Shown here: piece by piece, positions 47,722 through 60,080 of the stretch | Layout: the number at the start of each line of letters is the position of its first letter | Position numbering within the stretch: position 1 is the stretch's first letter | Assembly: GCA_944474755.1 (NCBI GenBank) | Contig: OX104114.1 | Location: 22,963,220-23,027,219 of the forward strand | DNA: 64,000 nucleotides | Source of the DNA: Limnoperna fortunei | Lineage: Eukaryota > Mollusca > Bivalvia > Mytilida > Modiolidae | Direction: 5' to 3' | Made by a program: the position numbers and the translations under genes | The notes under the pieces: generated by a model | Told to the model about the DNA's origin: nothing | What the model saw: the letters and a program-made list of their open reading frames with translations, nothing else | Databases searched by the model: none

Positions 47722-48690
47722 CAATATAACTCAAAAACCATAAAAAATTGAAGCAGACAATATATGAGAAAAATGTTCCTCTCATTGAGATCTACATTTG
47801 ATATATAGGTTTGAAAACTGTGCGACAAACCGTTTTAGAGGTTATGGCCCTTGACAGGTTTCGGCTAAATTTTGTTTTCGAAATAACTCAAAAACCATAC
47901 AAAATTGAAGCAGACAATATATGAGAAAAATGTTCCTCTCATTGAGATCTACATTTGATATAACAGTTCGAAAACTGTGCGACAAACCGTTTTAGAGGTT
48001 ATGGCCCTTGACAGGTTTCGGCTAAATATTGTTTTCGAAATAACTCAAAAACCATAAAAAATTGAAGCAGACAATATATCAGAAAAATGTTCCTCTTATT
48101 GAGATCTACATTTGATATAACAGTTCAGAAACTGTGCGACAAACCGTTTTAGAGGTTATGGCCCTTGACAGGTTTCCGCTAAATTATTTTATGAAATAAC
48201 TCAAAAACCATAAAAAATTGAAGCAGACAATATATCAGAAAAATGTTCCTCTCATTGAGATCTACATTTGATATAACGGTTCGAAAACTGTGCGACAAAC
48301 CGTTTTAGAGGTTATGGCCCTTGACAGGTTTTGGCTAAATTTTGTTTTCGAAATAACTCAAAAACCATAAAAATATTAAGCAGACATTATATCAGAAAAA
48401 TGTTCCTCTCATTGAGATCTACATTTGATTTAAATTAGTGAAAACTGTGCGACAAATCGTTTTCAAGTTCACGTTATGGCCTTTGTTGTTTATGGCCCTT
48501 GACAGGTTTCGCCTAAATTTTGTTTTCGAAATAACTAAAAAGCCATAAAAATATTAAGCAGACAATATATCAGAAAAATGTTCCTCTCATAGAGATCTAC
48601 ATTTGATTTAAATTATTGAAAACTGTGCGACAAATCGTTTTCAAGTAATGGCCTTTGACATTTTTCGGCTAATCAGTTTATGGCTTAAAC
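47722..48690. repeat. six-copy tandem array, unit ~157 bp
   Basis: ACTCAAAAACCATA (or a close variant) starts units at 47729, 47886, 48043, 48199, 48356 and 48534. The last step is lengthened by about 21 bp. Each unit carries TTCCTCTCATTGAGATCTAC and GTGCGACAAACCG. No long open frame runs through it. Confidence 0.93.
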
Positions 48691-48843
48691 TTTTAAACCG
48701 TCAGAGATAATATAGTGAACTTGTGACCGTTTCAACAAGCCCTTCGATTTAGGACCAAAGTCCAATGGTTATGGGCAGCAATTTTCAAAATTAGCAACCA
48801 TATACCTAGACATAACACTAATAAAATGCCGGGAAAGACCTCA

Positions 48844-49063
48844 CATTTGTTCTTTGAACAAATGACTTTTCATTAAGGCTTTCCACTTTCCAGTGGAAAG
48901 ACTTATTGCATTTTGTCTGTTTCTTATTATTAAGGCTTTCCACTTTCCAGTGGAAAGACTTATTGCATTTTGTCTGTTTCTTATTATTATTAGGTCTTTC
49001 CACCTTTCTGTGGAAAGACCTATAGTTATTGTTCTGATTATTATTATTATTATTATTATTATT
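48844..49063. repeat. junction of terminal hairpins
   Basis: A CATTTGTTCTTTGAACAAATG-type hairpin (48844-48864) is followed by three AAGG(C/T)CTTTCCAC...GTGGAAAG hairpins at 48875, 48932 and 48993, each trailed by TTATTGCATTTTGTCTGTTT or a similar spacer, and then (ATT)n at 49038-49063. Confidence 0.88.
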
Positions 49064-49645
49064 CTTTTCTCTTTTCTTCCGCCAACTTATTTCGGTGTCT
49101 GGTTTTTTTACTTCGCGACATGTCGCTTTGATATTTTATATCTGATATCGGTTACCCATTGCGCTTTCGCAGTTCACCCTGACTGACCGCACGCTTTTCC
49201 TTTACGGAGTTATCTCCCCTTTTACTAAAAAGCTTGTTCATGCTACTCCTCCTAAACCAAAAAAGATAGCAATACCGAACCTTTACCAAAATGTGTCCTA
49301 TATCCTTGCGCAACTTTGGGACAGATTGATTGAAGGGTTCTGACGACATCTTATAGGAGTTATCTCCCTTTAAATAAAAGTAGTAAGTGATATTCAAACA
49401 AATCTCAACAACTAAAAGAGATAGAGGCCTGGGGTCTTCACCATAGATCATCTTGACCTTTGACCTTGAAAATGGACACAAGGTCAAAGGTCAAGGTCAC
49501 GTTCTAAATTTTGCTATTTGCTTGTTCGCGCTACTCCTCTGAAACGGTAAAAGATAGATAAACACTTATTGAGAGTAAAATGTTCGTCTAATTAAGACAC
49601 AACTTTGCCACATTTGGAGCGAAGTAATTTGACTTCATTTTATAG

Positions 49646-51590
49646 GAGTTATCTCCCATTATATATGTAACTGATTGGTTTTTCACATGGTACTCATTAC
49701 CTATTAATGATAAAGGGAAACGAAAGAGTGCAAAATGTTGGTCTCTTAAAGGAGCAACTTTGTTACATTTATAGGGAAAGGATTTGACTTCATTTTATGG
49801 GAGTTATCTCCCATTATATATGTAACTTATTGGTTTTTTACATGTTACTCATTAACTATCAATGATAAAGGGAAACGAAAGAGTGCAAAATGTTGGTCTC
49901 TTAAAGGAGCAACTTTGTTACATTTACTGGTAAAGGATTTGACTTCATTTTATAGGAGTTATCTCCCATTATATATGTAACTGATTGGTTTTTTACATGT
50001 TACTCATTAACTATTAATGATAAAGGGAAACGAAAGAGTGCAAAATGTTGGTCTCTTAAAGTAGCAACTTTGTTACATTTACTGGTAAAGGATTTGACTT
50101 CATTTTATAGGAGTTATCTCCCATTATATATGTAACTGATTGGTTTTTTACATGTTACTCATTAACTATTAATAATAAAGGGAAACGAAAGAGTGCAAAA
50201 TGTTGGTCTCTTAAAGGAGCAACTTTGTTACATTTATAGGGCAAGGATTTGACTTCATTTTATAGGAGTTATCTCCCATTATATATGTAACTGATTGGTA
50301 TTTCGCATGGTACTCATTAACTATTAATGATAAAGGGAAACTAAAGACTGCAAAATGTTGATCTCTTGAAGGAGCAACTTTGTTACATTTACAGGTAAAG
50401 GATTTGACTTCATTTTATAGGAGTTATCTCCCATTATATATGTAACTTATTGGTTTTTTACATGTTACTCATTAACTATCAATGATAAAGGGAAACGAAA
50501 GAGTGCAAAATGTTGGCCTCTTAAAGGAGCAACTTTGTTACATTTATAGGGAAAGGATTTGACTTCATTTTATAGGAGTTATCTCCCATTATATAAGTAA
50601 CTGATTGGTTTTTCGCATGATACTCATTAACTATTAATGATAGAGGGAAACTAAAGACTGCAAAATGTTGACCTCTTAAAGGAGCAACTTTGTTACATTT
50701 ACAGGTAAAGGATTTGACTTCATTTTATAGGAGTTATCTCCCATTATATATGTAACTGATTGGTATTTCGCATGGTACTCATTAACTATTAATGATAAAG
50801 GGAAACTAAAGACTGCAAAATGTTGATCTCTTAAAGGAGCAACTTTGTTACATTTACAGGTAAAGGATTTGACTTCATTTTATAGGAGTTATCTCCCATT
50901 ATATATGTAACTTATTGGTTTTTTACATGTTACTCATTAACTATCAATGATAAAGGGAAACGAAAGAGTGCAAAATGTTGGTCTCTTAAAGGAGCAACTT
51001 TGTTACATTTATAGGGAAAGGATTTGACTTCATTTTATAGGAGTTATCTCCCATTATATAAGTAAGTGATTGGTTTTTCGCATGATACTCATTAACTATT
51101 AATGATAGAGGGAACCTAAAGACTGCAAAATGTTGACCTCTTAAAGGAGCAACTTTGTTACATTTACAGGTAAAGGATTTGACTTCATTTTATAGGAGTT
51201 ATCTCCCATTATATATGTAACTGATTGGTTTTTTACATGTTACTCATTAACTATTAATGATAAAGGGAAACGAAAGAGTGCAAAATGTTGGTCTCTTAAA
51301 GTAGCAGCTTTGTTACATTTATAGGGAAAGGATTTGACTTCATTTTATAGGAGTTATCTCCCATTATATATGCAACTTATTGGTTTTTTACATGTTACTC
51401 ATTAACTATTAATGATAAAGGGAAACTAAAGACTGCAAAATGTTGATCTCTTAAAGGAGCAACTTTGTTACATTTACAGGTAAAGGATTTGACTTCATTT
51501 TATAGGAGTTATCTCCCATTATATATGTAACTTATTGGTTTTTTACTTGTAACTCATTAACTATTAATGATAGAGGCATGGGGTCTTCAC
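49646..51590. repeat. satellite-like array: 13 units spaced exactly 155 bp
   Basis: GAGTTATCTCCCATTATATA (a base or two varies in some units) starts units at 49646, 49801, 49956, 50111, 50266, 50421, 50576, 50731, 50886, 51041, 51196, 51351 and 51506. Units also share CAAAATGTTG and GGATTTGACTTCATTTTATA. A three-unit order (GGTATTTCGCATGG, then TTATTGG, then AAGTAA...GCATGAT) is present twice, giving a 465-bp higher-order repeat. Confidence 0.96.
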
Positions 51591-51947
51591 CATAGACCCT
51601 CATGCCCTTTGATCTTGAAAACTTGTATGGGTCAAGGTCACGTACTAGTTTTTGACCTTTGCTATTTTTAAAGATATTAAAATTATTTTCGTCTTAAAAT
51701 GTTCTATTAATAATTACGAGTAAATAAAGACATGGTGTCAAAAGTTGTATAAAACTTTTATAAGAGTTATCTCTCTTAGAATGCAAATCTGTAGAAATAA
51801 TATAAAATAATTTCTATTTTAAATATTTATAGCAAAGTTATAACATTTTGCAAAAAGATGATTATTTTAAATGTCATCATGTATTACAAAATTAAAATTA
51901 ATATGGAAAGACCCTCAAATGTTCAAACGAACAGTTGATCTTTAATT

Positions 51948-52890
51948 AAGGCTTTCCACTTTCCGAGTGGAAAGCCTTCTTGTTATTCTTCTGTTTCTTA
52001 TTATTATTCTTATTTTTTTCCGCCAAGTTTTCTTTTCCCATTATAAATTTTGTTTCGCGACATGTCGTAAAGACATTTTGTACTATGGATGTATGAGACA
52101 TTACGCTTTCGCAGTTGACCCTGTCACACCGAACACTTGTTCTTTACGGAGTTATCTCCCCTGTTACAGAAAAGCTTGTGTGCAGATAAACTATGAAACC
52201 GTAAAAGATTTCGCAATAAAAGTTGTTGCAAAATGGTCAGCTATGGATTGCGACAATTTGTTACATATCGTGCAAAGTATTTTGACGACTCCTTGTAGGA
52301 GTTATTTCCCCTTATTTATTGGAAGTACAATTTGTACCATTGTAACTCATGAACCAGAGGTGATATAGACTAGATATTTCACAGTTGGTCATCATTGACC
52401 TTGACCTTGAAAAAGGTCACAAGGTCAAAGGTCAAGGTCATGTTCTAATTTTTGACCCTTGGTTGTGTGCAGATCTCCTCCTTTACTATAATAGATAGAG
52501 AGCTGAAACCTTTACCAAAATGTGTATCATATTGAGATCTTGAATCGTCACTTTTTTTATTTGACATTTTTATAAGAGTTATCTCCCCTAGACCAATAAA
52601 ATGTATTGTGAATTGCATTATATCACTATATCTCAGTAACTATAACAGATATATATATGAAACCTTATATCATTGGTCATCATTGACCTTGACCTTGAAA
52701 ATGGACACAAGGTCAAAGGTCAAGGTCACGTTTGAAATTTTGACATTGTCTCGCCATCGCTATTCCCTTGAAACGGTAAAAGATAGGCAATAACTTGTAA
52801 TAGGTAAAATGTCAACTTTCACCTTGACCTTGCCCAAGGTCACAAGGTCAAAGGTCAAGGTCACCTGTGTTTCAGTACAGCGACATGTGA
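51948..52890 (+). repeat. 1.4-kb-family repeat unit U1 (interrupted)
   Basis: Starts with the AAGGCTTTCCACTTTCCGAG hairpin, then CCGCCAAG, TTTCGCGACATGTCGTAAAG, CTTTACGGAGTTATCTCCCC, and two CAAGGTCAAAGGTCAAGGTC tracts (52421, 52709). After about 52890 it is replaced by unrelated sequence. A 133-codon open frame (51967-52368) spans the first part and is probably not a gene. Confidence 0.88.
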
Positions 52891-54206
52891 ATTTGTGTAC
52901 CTTTGGATTCGCTTTGTATTTTTAGCTTGCTACATGTCGCAATACAATTTGGTGCCAGGCATGGGCAAAAACATGGGGAATTTTAGGGTATTCCGCCAGC
53001 CTGCAAAAATAAAGGGGGGGGGGGGTGTTTCTAAGGGACCCCATAAGAATGTAGTGTGCAGATTTCATCCTAGACCACAGAGAATGGTGAAACAAAATGG
53101 ACGCCAAATAGTTCGGGGATCGATGTCCTTGAATTGTCGCTACAGTAGAAATCATTCTGACGAACGATAAAAAAATTTCCAGGTCATGAAAGTTGAAGAT
53201 AGGTTTTTTATGCAAAAATCGCGATTTTCAGAAAAACGATAAATCCTAGCCTTTCGAAAATGGCGCCAATCGATTTGGAATGTCGATTTTACCCCAACCA
53301 AGTATCTCGGATGTGCATAAATGTCAACAAACTCGAAAATCGGCAGAAAAAATCAAATGTCGAGACCCCATCGGTACCCCCTAGATTTCAGCGGTTGAAT
53401 GTTTGTGCATTGATAAATCCTTAAAATATACATCTGAATTATGTCTTCATGAGTTGTTCTAGCTGAAACAAACATTTTTTCTACTTGCATTTATTTGAAA
53501 TGACAATAAAATGGACGCGATCGAGTGTCGTCCGGTAAGCACGACTGCTGTATTTTACCGAACAAAGAAACGGTTTCCCTATTACAATGAATTGAAAGTA
53601 ACATTCCTTTGAATTAAACTGTCAAAATAGCATCACTGTTGACGTCGCGAAACGTAATTTTGATGATACTTATATGTATATCGCGATCATATGTAATATA
53701 TCCATGTTATCTGGCCAATGTCAGCCCCCCAAGTGACTTGATTAAAACTAAGTCCACGATAATATATAGAAATGTCACGTGACTTTCAGATCAAAGCGTT
53801 CTATATGTATTTCATAAATAAAAATCATAGAATTTTATCTCTTTCTTATTTATTTCATTGGTAAATACACGAAAACAATATAAAATGTCTTTGTATTTTA
53901 AATGTAGAAAACACGTAGAAGGTATATATATGTCAAAATTTGACATTTCAACAACAAGCTTCCGTGGCGCAGTGGTTACATCGCTGTCTTCCAATACTGA
54001 CATCGTCGGTTCGAGCCTAGGATGTGACAAGTCATTTTTGCATGGTTTTTTGCTACGTTTCACGTATATTTTATGCAGTTATGGATTTTTATATAGAAAA
54101 AAAAAAAAAAAATGAAATTTTTTTTTATGCCGCGGTGTAAAAAATGTCGATGGAAGTGGTAAGCCATGATTATTTGTGGCGAAGTCACAAATGAACCTAT
54201 ATTATT
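52890..54206. other. non-repeat-family segment between U1 and U2, with a SINE
   Basis: Contains a G11 run near 53013-53023 and several short open frames without recognisable domains, then a tRNA-headed SINE. It sits between two copies of the 1.4-kb family. Confidence 0.55.
53953..54112 (+). mobile_element. second SINE type with tRNA-like head and poly-A tail
   Basis: CTTCCGTGGCGCAGTGGTT (A box) and CGTCGGTTCGAGCC (B box) lie 60 bp apart, followed by an unrelated body and an A15-type tail at 54098-54112. The body differs from the SINE at 7936. Confidence 0.75.
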
Positions 54207-55781
54207 AAGGCTTTCCACTTCCGAGTGGAATGCCTTATTGTTATTAGTCTGTTTCTTATTATTATTAAGGCTTTCCACTTTCCGAGTGGAAAGCCTTCTT
54301 GTTATTCTTCTGTTTCTTATTATTATTCTTATTTTTTTCCGCCAAGTTTTCTTTTCCCATTATAAATTTTGTTTCGCGACATGTCGTAAAGACATTTTGT
54401 ACTATGGATGTATGAGACATTACGCTTTCGCAGTTGACCCTGTCACACCGAACACTTGTTCTTTACGGAGTTATCTCCCCTGTTACAGAAAAGCTTGTGT
54501 GCAGATAAACTATGAAACCGTAAAAGATTTCGCAATAAAAGTTGTTGCAAAATGGTCAGCTATGGATTGCGACAATTTGTTACATATCGTGCAAAGTATT
54601 TTGACGACTCCTTGTAGGAGTTATTTCCCCTTATTTATTGGAAGTACAATTTGTACCATTGTAACTCATGAACCAGAGGTGATATAGACTAGATATTTCA
54701 CAGTTGGTCATCATTGACCTTGACCTTGAAAAAGGTCACAAGGTCAAAGGTCAAGGTCATGTTCTAATTTTTGACCCTTGGTTGTGTGCAGATCTCCTCC
54801 TTTACTATAATAGATAGAGAGCTGAAACCTTTACCAAAATGTGTATCATATTGAGATCTTGAATCGTCACTTTTTTTATTTGACATTTTTATAAGAGTTA
54901 TCTCCCCTAGACCAATAAAATGTATTGTGAATTGCATTATATCACTATATCTCAGTAACTATAACAGATATATATATATGAAACCTTATATCATTGGTCA
55001 TCATTGACCTTGACCTTGAAAATGGACACAAGGTCAAAGGTCAAGGTCACGTTTGAAATTTTGGCATTGTCTTGTCATCGCTATTACTTTGAAACGGTAA
55101 AAGATAGGCTATAAGTTATAATGGGTAAAATGTTGGTCTCATAAAGGCGCAACTTTTTTCTATTTAAAGGGAAAGGATCCGGCTTCATCTTATAGGAGTT
55201 ATCCCCCATTACAACCATTGATAATTAGTTTTTCATTAATTACTTATCAACTATTGATAGTAGAGGCATGGGGTCTTCACTATGGATCATTAGGACCCTT
55301 GACCTTGAAAACAAATACAAGGTCAAAGGTCAAGGTCATTTTCTAATTTTGTGTATATATTATAAGTAGTCATATCTTAATGACTTTAAGAGATATTGGC
55401 ATAAAATCTTCAATGTTGATCACTGTTGACCTTCAGCATGGTCAAGGTCATGCTGTGAAAGTCAAGGTCAAAGTCCTTTATAAATGTTTTTCATGGTACT
55501 ATGTATTTTGAATGACTTATTCTTTTAATGCTATTGCCTATAAGTAATATTTACGTAGATTAAAAGATCAGTTGTCAAGGTCATTCAAGTTTTCTTACGT
55601 CCTATTTAATGACCTTTCTTATTTTTAAAGATATCTAAATAGTTTTTTAATAATTTTTGTTCTTATTAATTGGTATAGACAAATTACGTATGTTTCTTAG
55701 CTTTTTGGCTTCAAGGTCATTTATTTAAGGTCTTCTTTTGAAGTGGAAAGCCTATTAATCGTTCTTTAGAACGATTGAACC
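54207..55781 (+). repeat. 1.4-kb-family repeat unit U2
   Basis: Two head hairpins (54207, 54267) separated by GTCTGTTTCTTATTATTATT, then a body almost identical to U1 for about 800 bp. Ends in a hairpin AATCGTTCTTTAGAACGATT at 55757-55776. Confidence 0.9.
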
Positions 55782-57214
55782 TATATTTATTCTTATTATT
55801 CTTCCGCCAAGTTTTGTTATCCCATTATAAATTTTGTTTCGCGACATGTCGTAAAGACATTTTGTACTATGGATGTATGAGACATTACGCATTCGCAGTT
55901 AACCCTGTCACACCGAACACTTTTTCTTTACAGAGTTATTTCCCCTGTCATAAAAAGCTTGTGTGCAGATAAACTTTGAAACCGTAAAAGATTTCGCAAT
56001 AAAAATTGTTGCAAAATGGTCAGCTATTGATTGCGACAATTTGTTACATATCGCGCAAAGTATTTTGACGACTCCTTGTAGGAGTTATTTCCCCTTATTT
56101 ATTGGAAGTACATTTTGTACCATAGTAACTCATGAACCAGAGGTAACAGAGACTAGATATTTCACAGTTGGTCATCATTGACCTTGACCTTGAAAAAGGT
56201 CACAAGGTCAAAGGTCAAGGTCACATTCTAAATTTTGACACTGTGGTGTGTGCGATTCTCCTCCTGAACCATAAGAGATACAGAAATAAATCTTTTACCA
56301 AAATGTGTATCATATTAAGGTCTTGAAAGGTCACTATAAATGATTTGACTTTTGAAAGAGTTATCTCCCCTGGATCAATTAAATATAGTGTATATAGCGT
56401 TATCTCAGTAACTATGACAGATATTTATATAAAACCTTATATCATTAGTCATCATTGACCTTGACCTTGAAAATGGACACAAGGTCAAAGGTCAAGGTCA
56501 CGTTTGAAATTTTGACATTATCTTGTCATCGCTATTTCTTTGAAACGGTAAAAGATAGCTTATAACTTATAACGGATAAAATGTCGGCCTCATAAATGCG
56601 CAACTTTTTTCTATTTAAAGGAAAAGGATTTGACTTCATCTTATAGGAGTTATCTCCCATTACAACCATTGATATTTACTTTTTCATTGATAACTTATTA
56701 ACTATTGATAGTAGAGGCATGGGGACTTCACCAAAGACCTTTATGACCCTTGACCTTGAAAATAGAAACAAGGTAAAAGGTCAAGGTCATCTTATAAATT
56801 TGGGTATTTATGATAAATAGGCATTTCTTCATAATTATAAGACATATTGACTAAGGATCTTCACTGTTGGTCCTTTATTAACCCTCAGCATGGTCAAGGT
56901 CATATTGACAGCAGTCAAGGTCAAATAATATTTTTTGGAAATTCTGCTTTTTCGTGTATATAAAATGGTAAATACAAATAAATGATTTGTTTTTAAAGCA
57001 TTGAATATGCAAAAATCAAACACTTGGTAGTCAAGGTCATTTATCTCAATTAACGTCCTATTTTTTTACCTTTTTTATTTCAAAAGATATACCAATGGTT
57101 TTTCTTTCTTTTGTTTATTTTGAAAAGAAGATTCAATTTCCATATAGCCAAAGTCAATGTCAAGGTCATTTATGCAATAAGTGGAAAGCCTCTCATTTGT
57201 TCGGTAGAACCAAT
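55782..57214 (+). repeat. 1.4-kb-family repeat unit U3
   Basis: CCGCC box at 55804; GGTCA tracts near 56205 and 56480; ends with GTGGAAAGCCT and a TTTGTTCGGTAGAACCAATG hairpin at about 57195-57214. An indel near 55950 breaks the frame that is open in other units. Confidence 0.9.
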
Positions 57215-58653
57215 GAACTTATATTTATTCTTATTATTCTTCCGCCAAGTTTTTTCTTTTCCCATTATAAATTTTGTTTCGCGACATGTCGTAAAGACAT
57301 TTTGTACTATGAATGTATGAGACATTACGCTTTCGCAGTTAACCCTGTCACACCGAACACTTTTTCTTTACGGAGTTATTTCCCCTGTCATAAAAATCTT
57401 GTGTGCAGATAAACTTTGAAACCGTAAAAGATTTCGCAATGAAAGTTGTTGCAAAATGCTCAGCTATTGATCGCGACAATTTGTTACATATCGCGCAAAG
57501 TATTTTGACGACTCCTTGTTGGAGTTATTTCCCCTTATTTATTGGAAGTACATTTTGTACCATTGTAACTCATGAACCAGAGGTGATAGAGACTAGATAT
57601 TTCACAGTTGGTCATCATTGACCTTGACCTTGAAAAAGGTCACAAGGTCAAAGGTCAAGGTCACATTCTAAATTTTGACACTGTGGTGTGTGCGATTCTC
57701 CTCCTGAACCATAAGAGATACAGAAATAAATCTTTTACCAAAATGTGTATCATATTAAGGTCTTGAAAGGTCACTATAAATGATTTGACTTTTGAAAGAG
57801 TTATCTCCCCTGGATCAATTAAATATAGTGTATATAGCGTTATCAGTAACTATGACAGATATTTATATGAAACCTTATATCATTAGTCATCATTGACCTT
57901 GACCTTGAAAATGGACACAAGGTCAAAGGTCAAGGTCACGTTTGAAATTTTGACATTATCTTGTCATCGCTATTTCTTTGAAACGGTAAAAGATAGCTGA
58001 TAACTTATAACGGATCAAATGTCGGCCTCATAAATGCGCAACTTTTTTCTATTTAAAGGAAAAGGATTTGACTTCATCTTATAGGAGTTATCTCCCATTA
58101 CAACCATTGATATTTACATTTTCATTGATAACTTATTAACTATTGATAGTAGAGGCATGGGGACTTCACCAAAGACCATTATGACCCTTGACCTTGAAAA
58201 TAGAAACAAGGTAAAAGGTCAAGGTCATCTTATAAATTTGGGTATTTATGATAAATAGGCATTTCTTCATAATTATAAGACATATTGACAAAGGATCTTC
58301 ACTGTTGGTCCTTTATTGACCCTCATCATGGTCAAGGTCATATTGACAGCAGTCAAGGTCAAATAATATTTTTTGGAAATTCTGCTTTTTCGTGTATATA
58401 AAATGGTAAATACAAATAAATGATTTGTTTTTTAAGCATTGAATATGCAAAAATCAAACACTTGGTAGTCAAGGTCATTTATCTCAATTAACGTCCAATT
58501 TTTTTACCTTTTTTATTTCAAAAGATATACGAATGGTTTTTCTTTCCTTTGTTTATTTTGAAAAGAAGATTCAATTTCCATATAGCCAAAGTCAATGTCA
58601 AGGTCATTTATGCAATAAGTGGAAAGCCTCTCATTTGTTCGGTAGAACCAATG
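57215..58653 (+). repeat. 1.4-kb-family repeat unit U4
   Basis: CCGCC box at 57242, 1,438 bp after that of U3, with high identity throughout. The conserved frame is again broken near 57390. Same terminal hairpin at about 58633. Confidence 0.9.
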
Positions 58654-60080
58654 AACTTATATTTAAGGCTTTCCACTTTCCAGTGGAAAGACTTATTGTT
58701 ATTAGTCTGTTTCTTATTATTATTATTATTATTAAGGCTTTCCACTTTCCAGTGGAAAGACTTACTGTTATTAGTCTGTTTCTTATTATTATTATTATTC
58801 TTATTTTTTTTCCGCCAACTTTTTTTCCTTATTATAAATTTTGTTTCGCGACATGTCGTAAAGACATTTTGTACTATGAATGTATGAGACATTACGCTTT
58901 CGCAGTTAACCCTGTCACACCGAACACTTTTTCTTTACGGAGTTATTTCCCTTGTCACAAAAAAGCTTGTGTACAGATAAACTTTGAAACCGTAAAAGAT
59001 TTTGTAATAAAAGTTGTTGCAAAATGGTCAGCTATTGATTGCGACAATTTGTTACATATCGCGCAAAGTATTTTGACGACTCCTTGTTGGAGTTATTTCC
59101 CTTTATTTATTGGAAGTACAATTTGTACCATAGTAACTCATGAACCAGAGGTGATAGAGAATAGATATTTCACAGTTGGTCATCATTGACCTTGACCTTG
59201 AAAAAGGTCACAAGGTCAAAGGTCAAGGTCACATTCTAATTTTTGACATTGTGTTGTGTACAGATCTCCTCCTTTACTATAATAGATAGTGAATTGAAAC
59301 CTTTACCAAAATGTGTATCATATTAAGATCTTGAATCGTCACTTTTTTTATTTGACATTTTTATAAGAGTTATCTCCCCTAGACCACTAAAATATATTGT
59401 GAGTTGCATTATATCACTATGATAGATATTTATATGAAACCTTATATCATTAGTCATCATTTACCTTGACCTTGAAAATGGACTCAAGGTCAAAGGTCAA
59501 GGTCACGTTTGAAATTTTGGCATTGTCTTGTCATCGCTATTCCTTTGAAACGGTAAAAGATAGGCAATAAGTTGTAATGGATAAAATGTTGGCCTCATAA
59601 AGGCGCAACTTTTTTCTATTTGGAGGGTAAGGATCCGGCTTCATCTTATAGGAGTTATGCCCCATTACAACTATTGATAATTAGTTTTTCATTAATTGCT
59701 TATCAACTATTGATAGTAGAGGCATGGAGTCTTTACTATAGATCATTAGGAACCTTGACCTTGAAAACAAATACAAGGTCAAAGGTCAAGGTCATTTTCT
59801 ATTTTTTTGTATATATTATAAGTAGTCATATCTCAATGACTACAAGAGATATTGGCATGAAATCTTCAATGTTGATCACTGTTGACCTTCAGCATGGTCA
59901 ATGTCATGCTGTAAGAGTCAAGGTCAAAGTCCTTTTTAAATGTTTTTCATGGTACTATGTATTTTGAATGCCTTATTCTTTTTTAGTTACGTATGTTTCT
60001 TAGCTTTTTAGTTTCAAGGTCATTTATTTAAGGTCTTCTTTTAAAGTGGAAAGCCTATTAATCGTTCGGTAGAACGATTG
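58654..60080 (+). repeat. 1.4-kb-family repeat unit U5
   Basis: Two nested head hairpins (58664, 58734), each followed by TTATTAGTCTGTTTC or close to it and (ATT)n; CCGCC box at 58812. A 218-codon frame (58533-59189) crosses the unit border and includes the shared stretch. Confidence 0.9.

Noticed and set aside
49646..51590. CRISPR-like regular repeats
   Set aside because: Units are 155 bp and contiguous, without unique spacers, in a eukaryotic setting.
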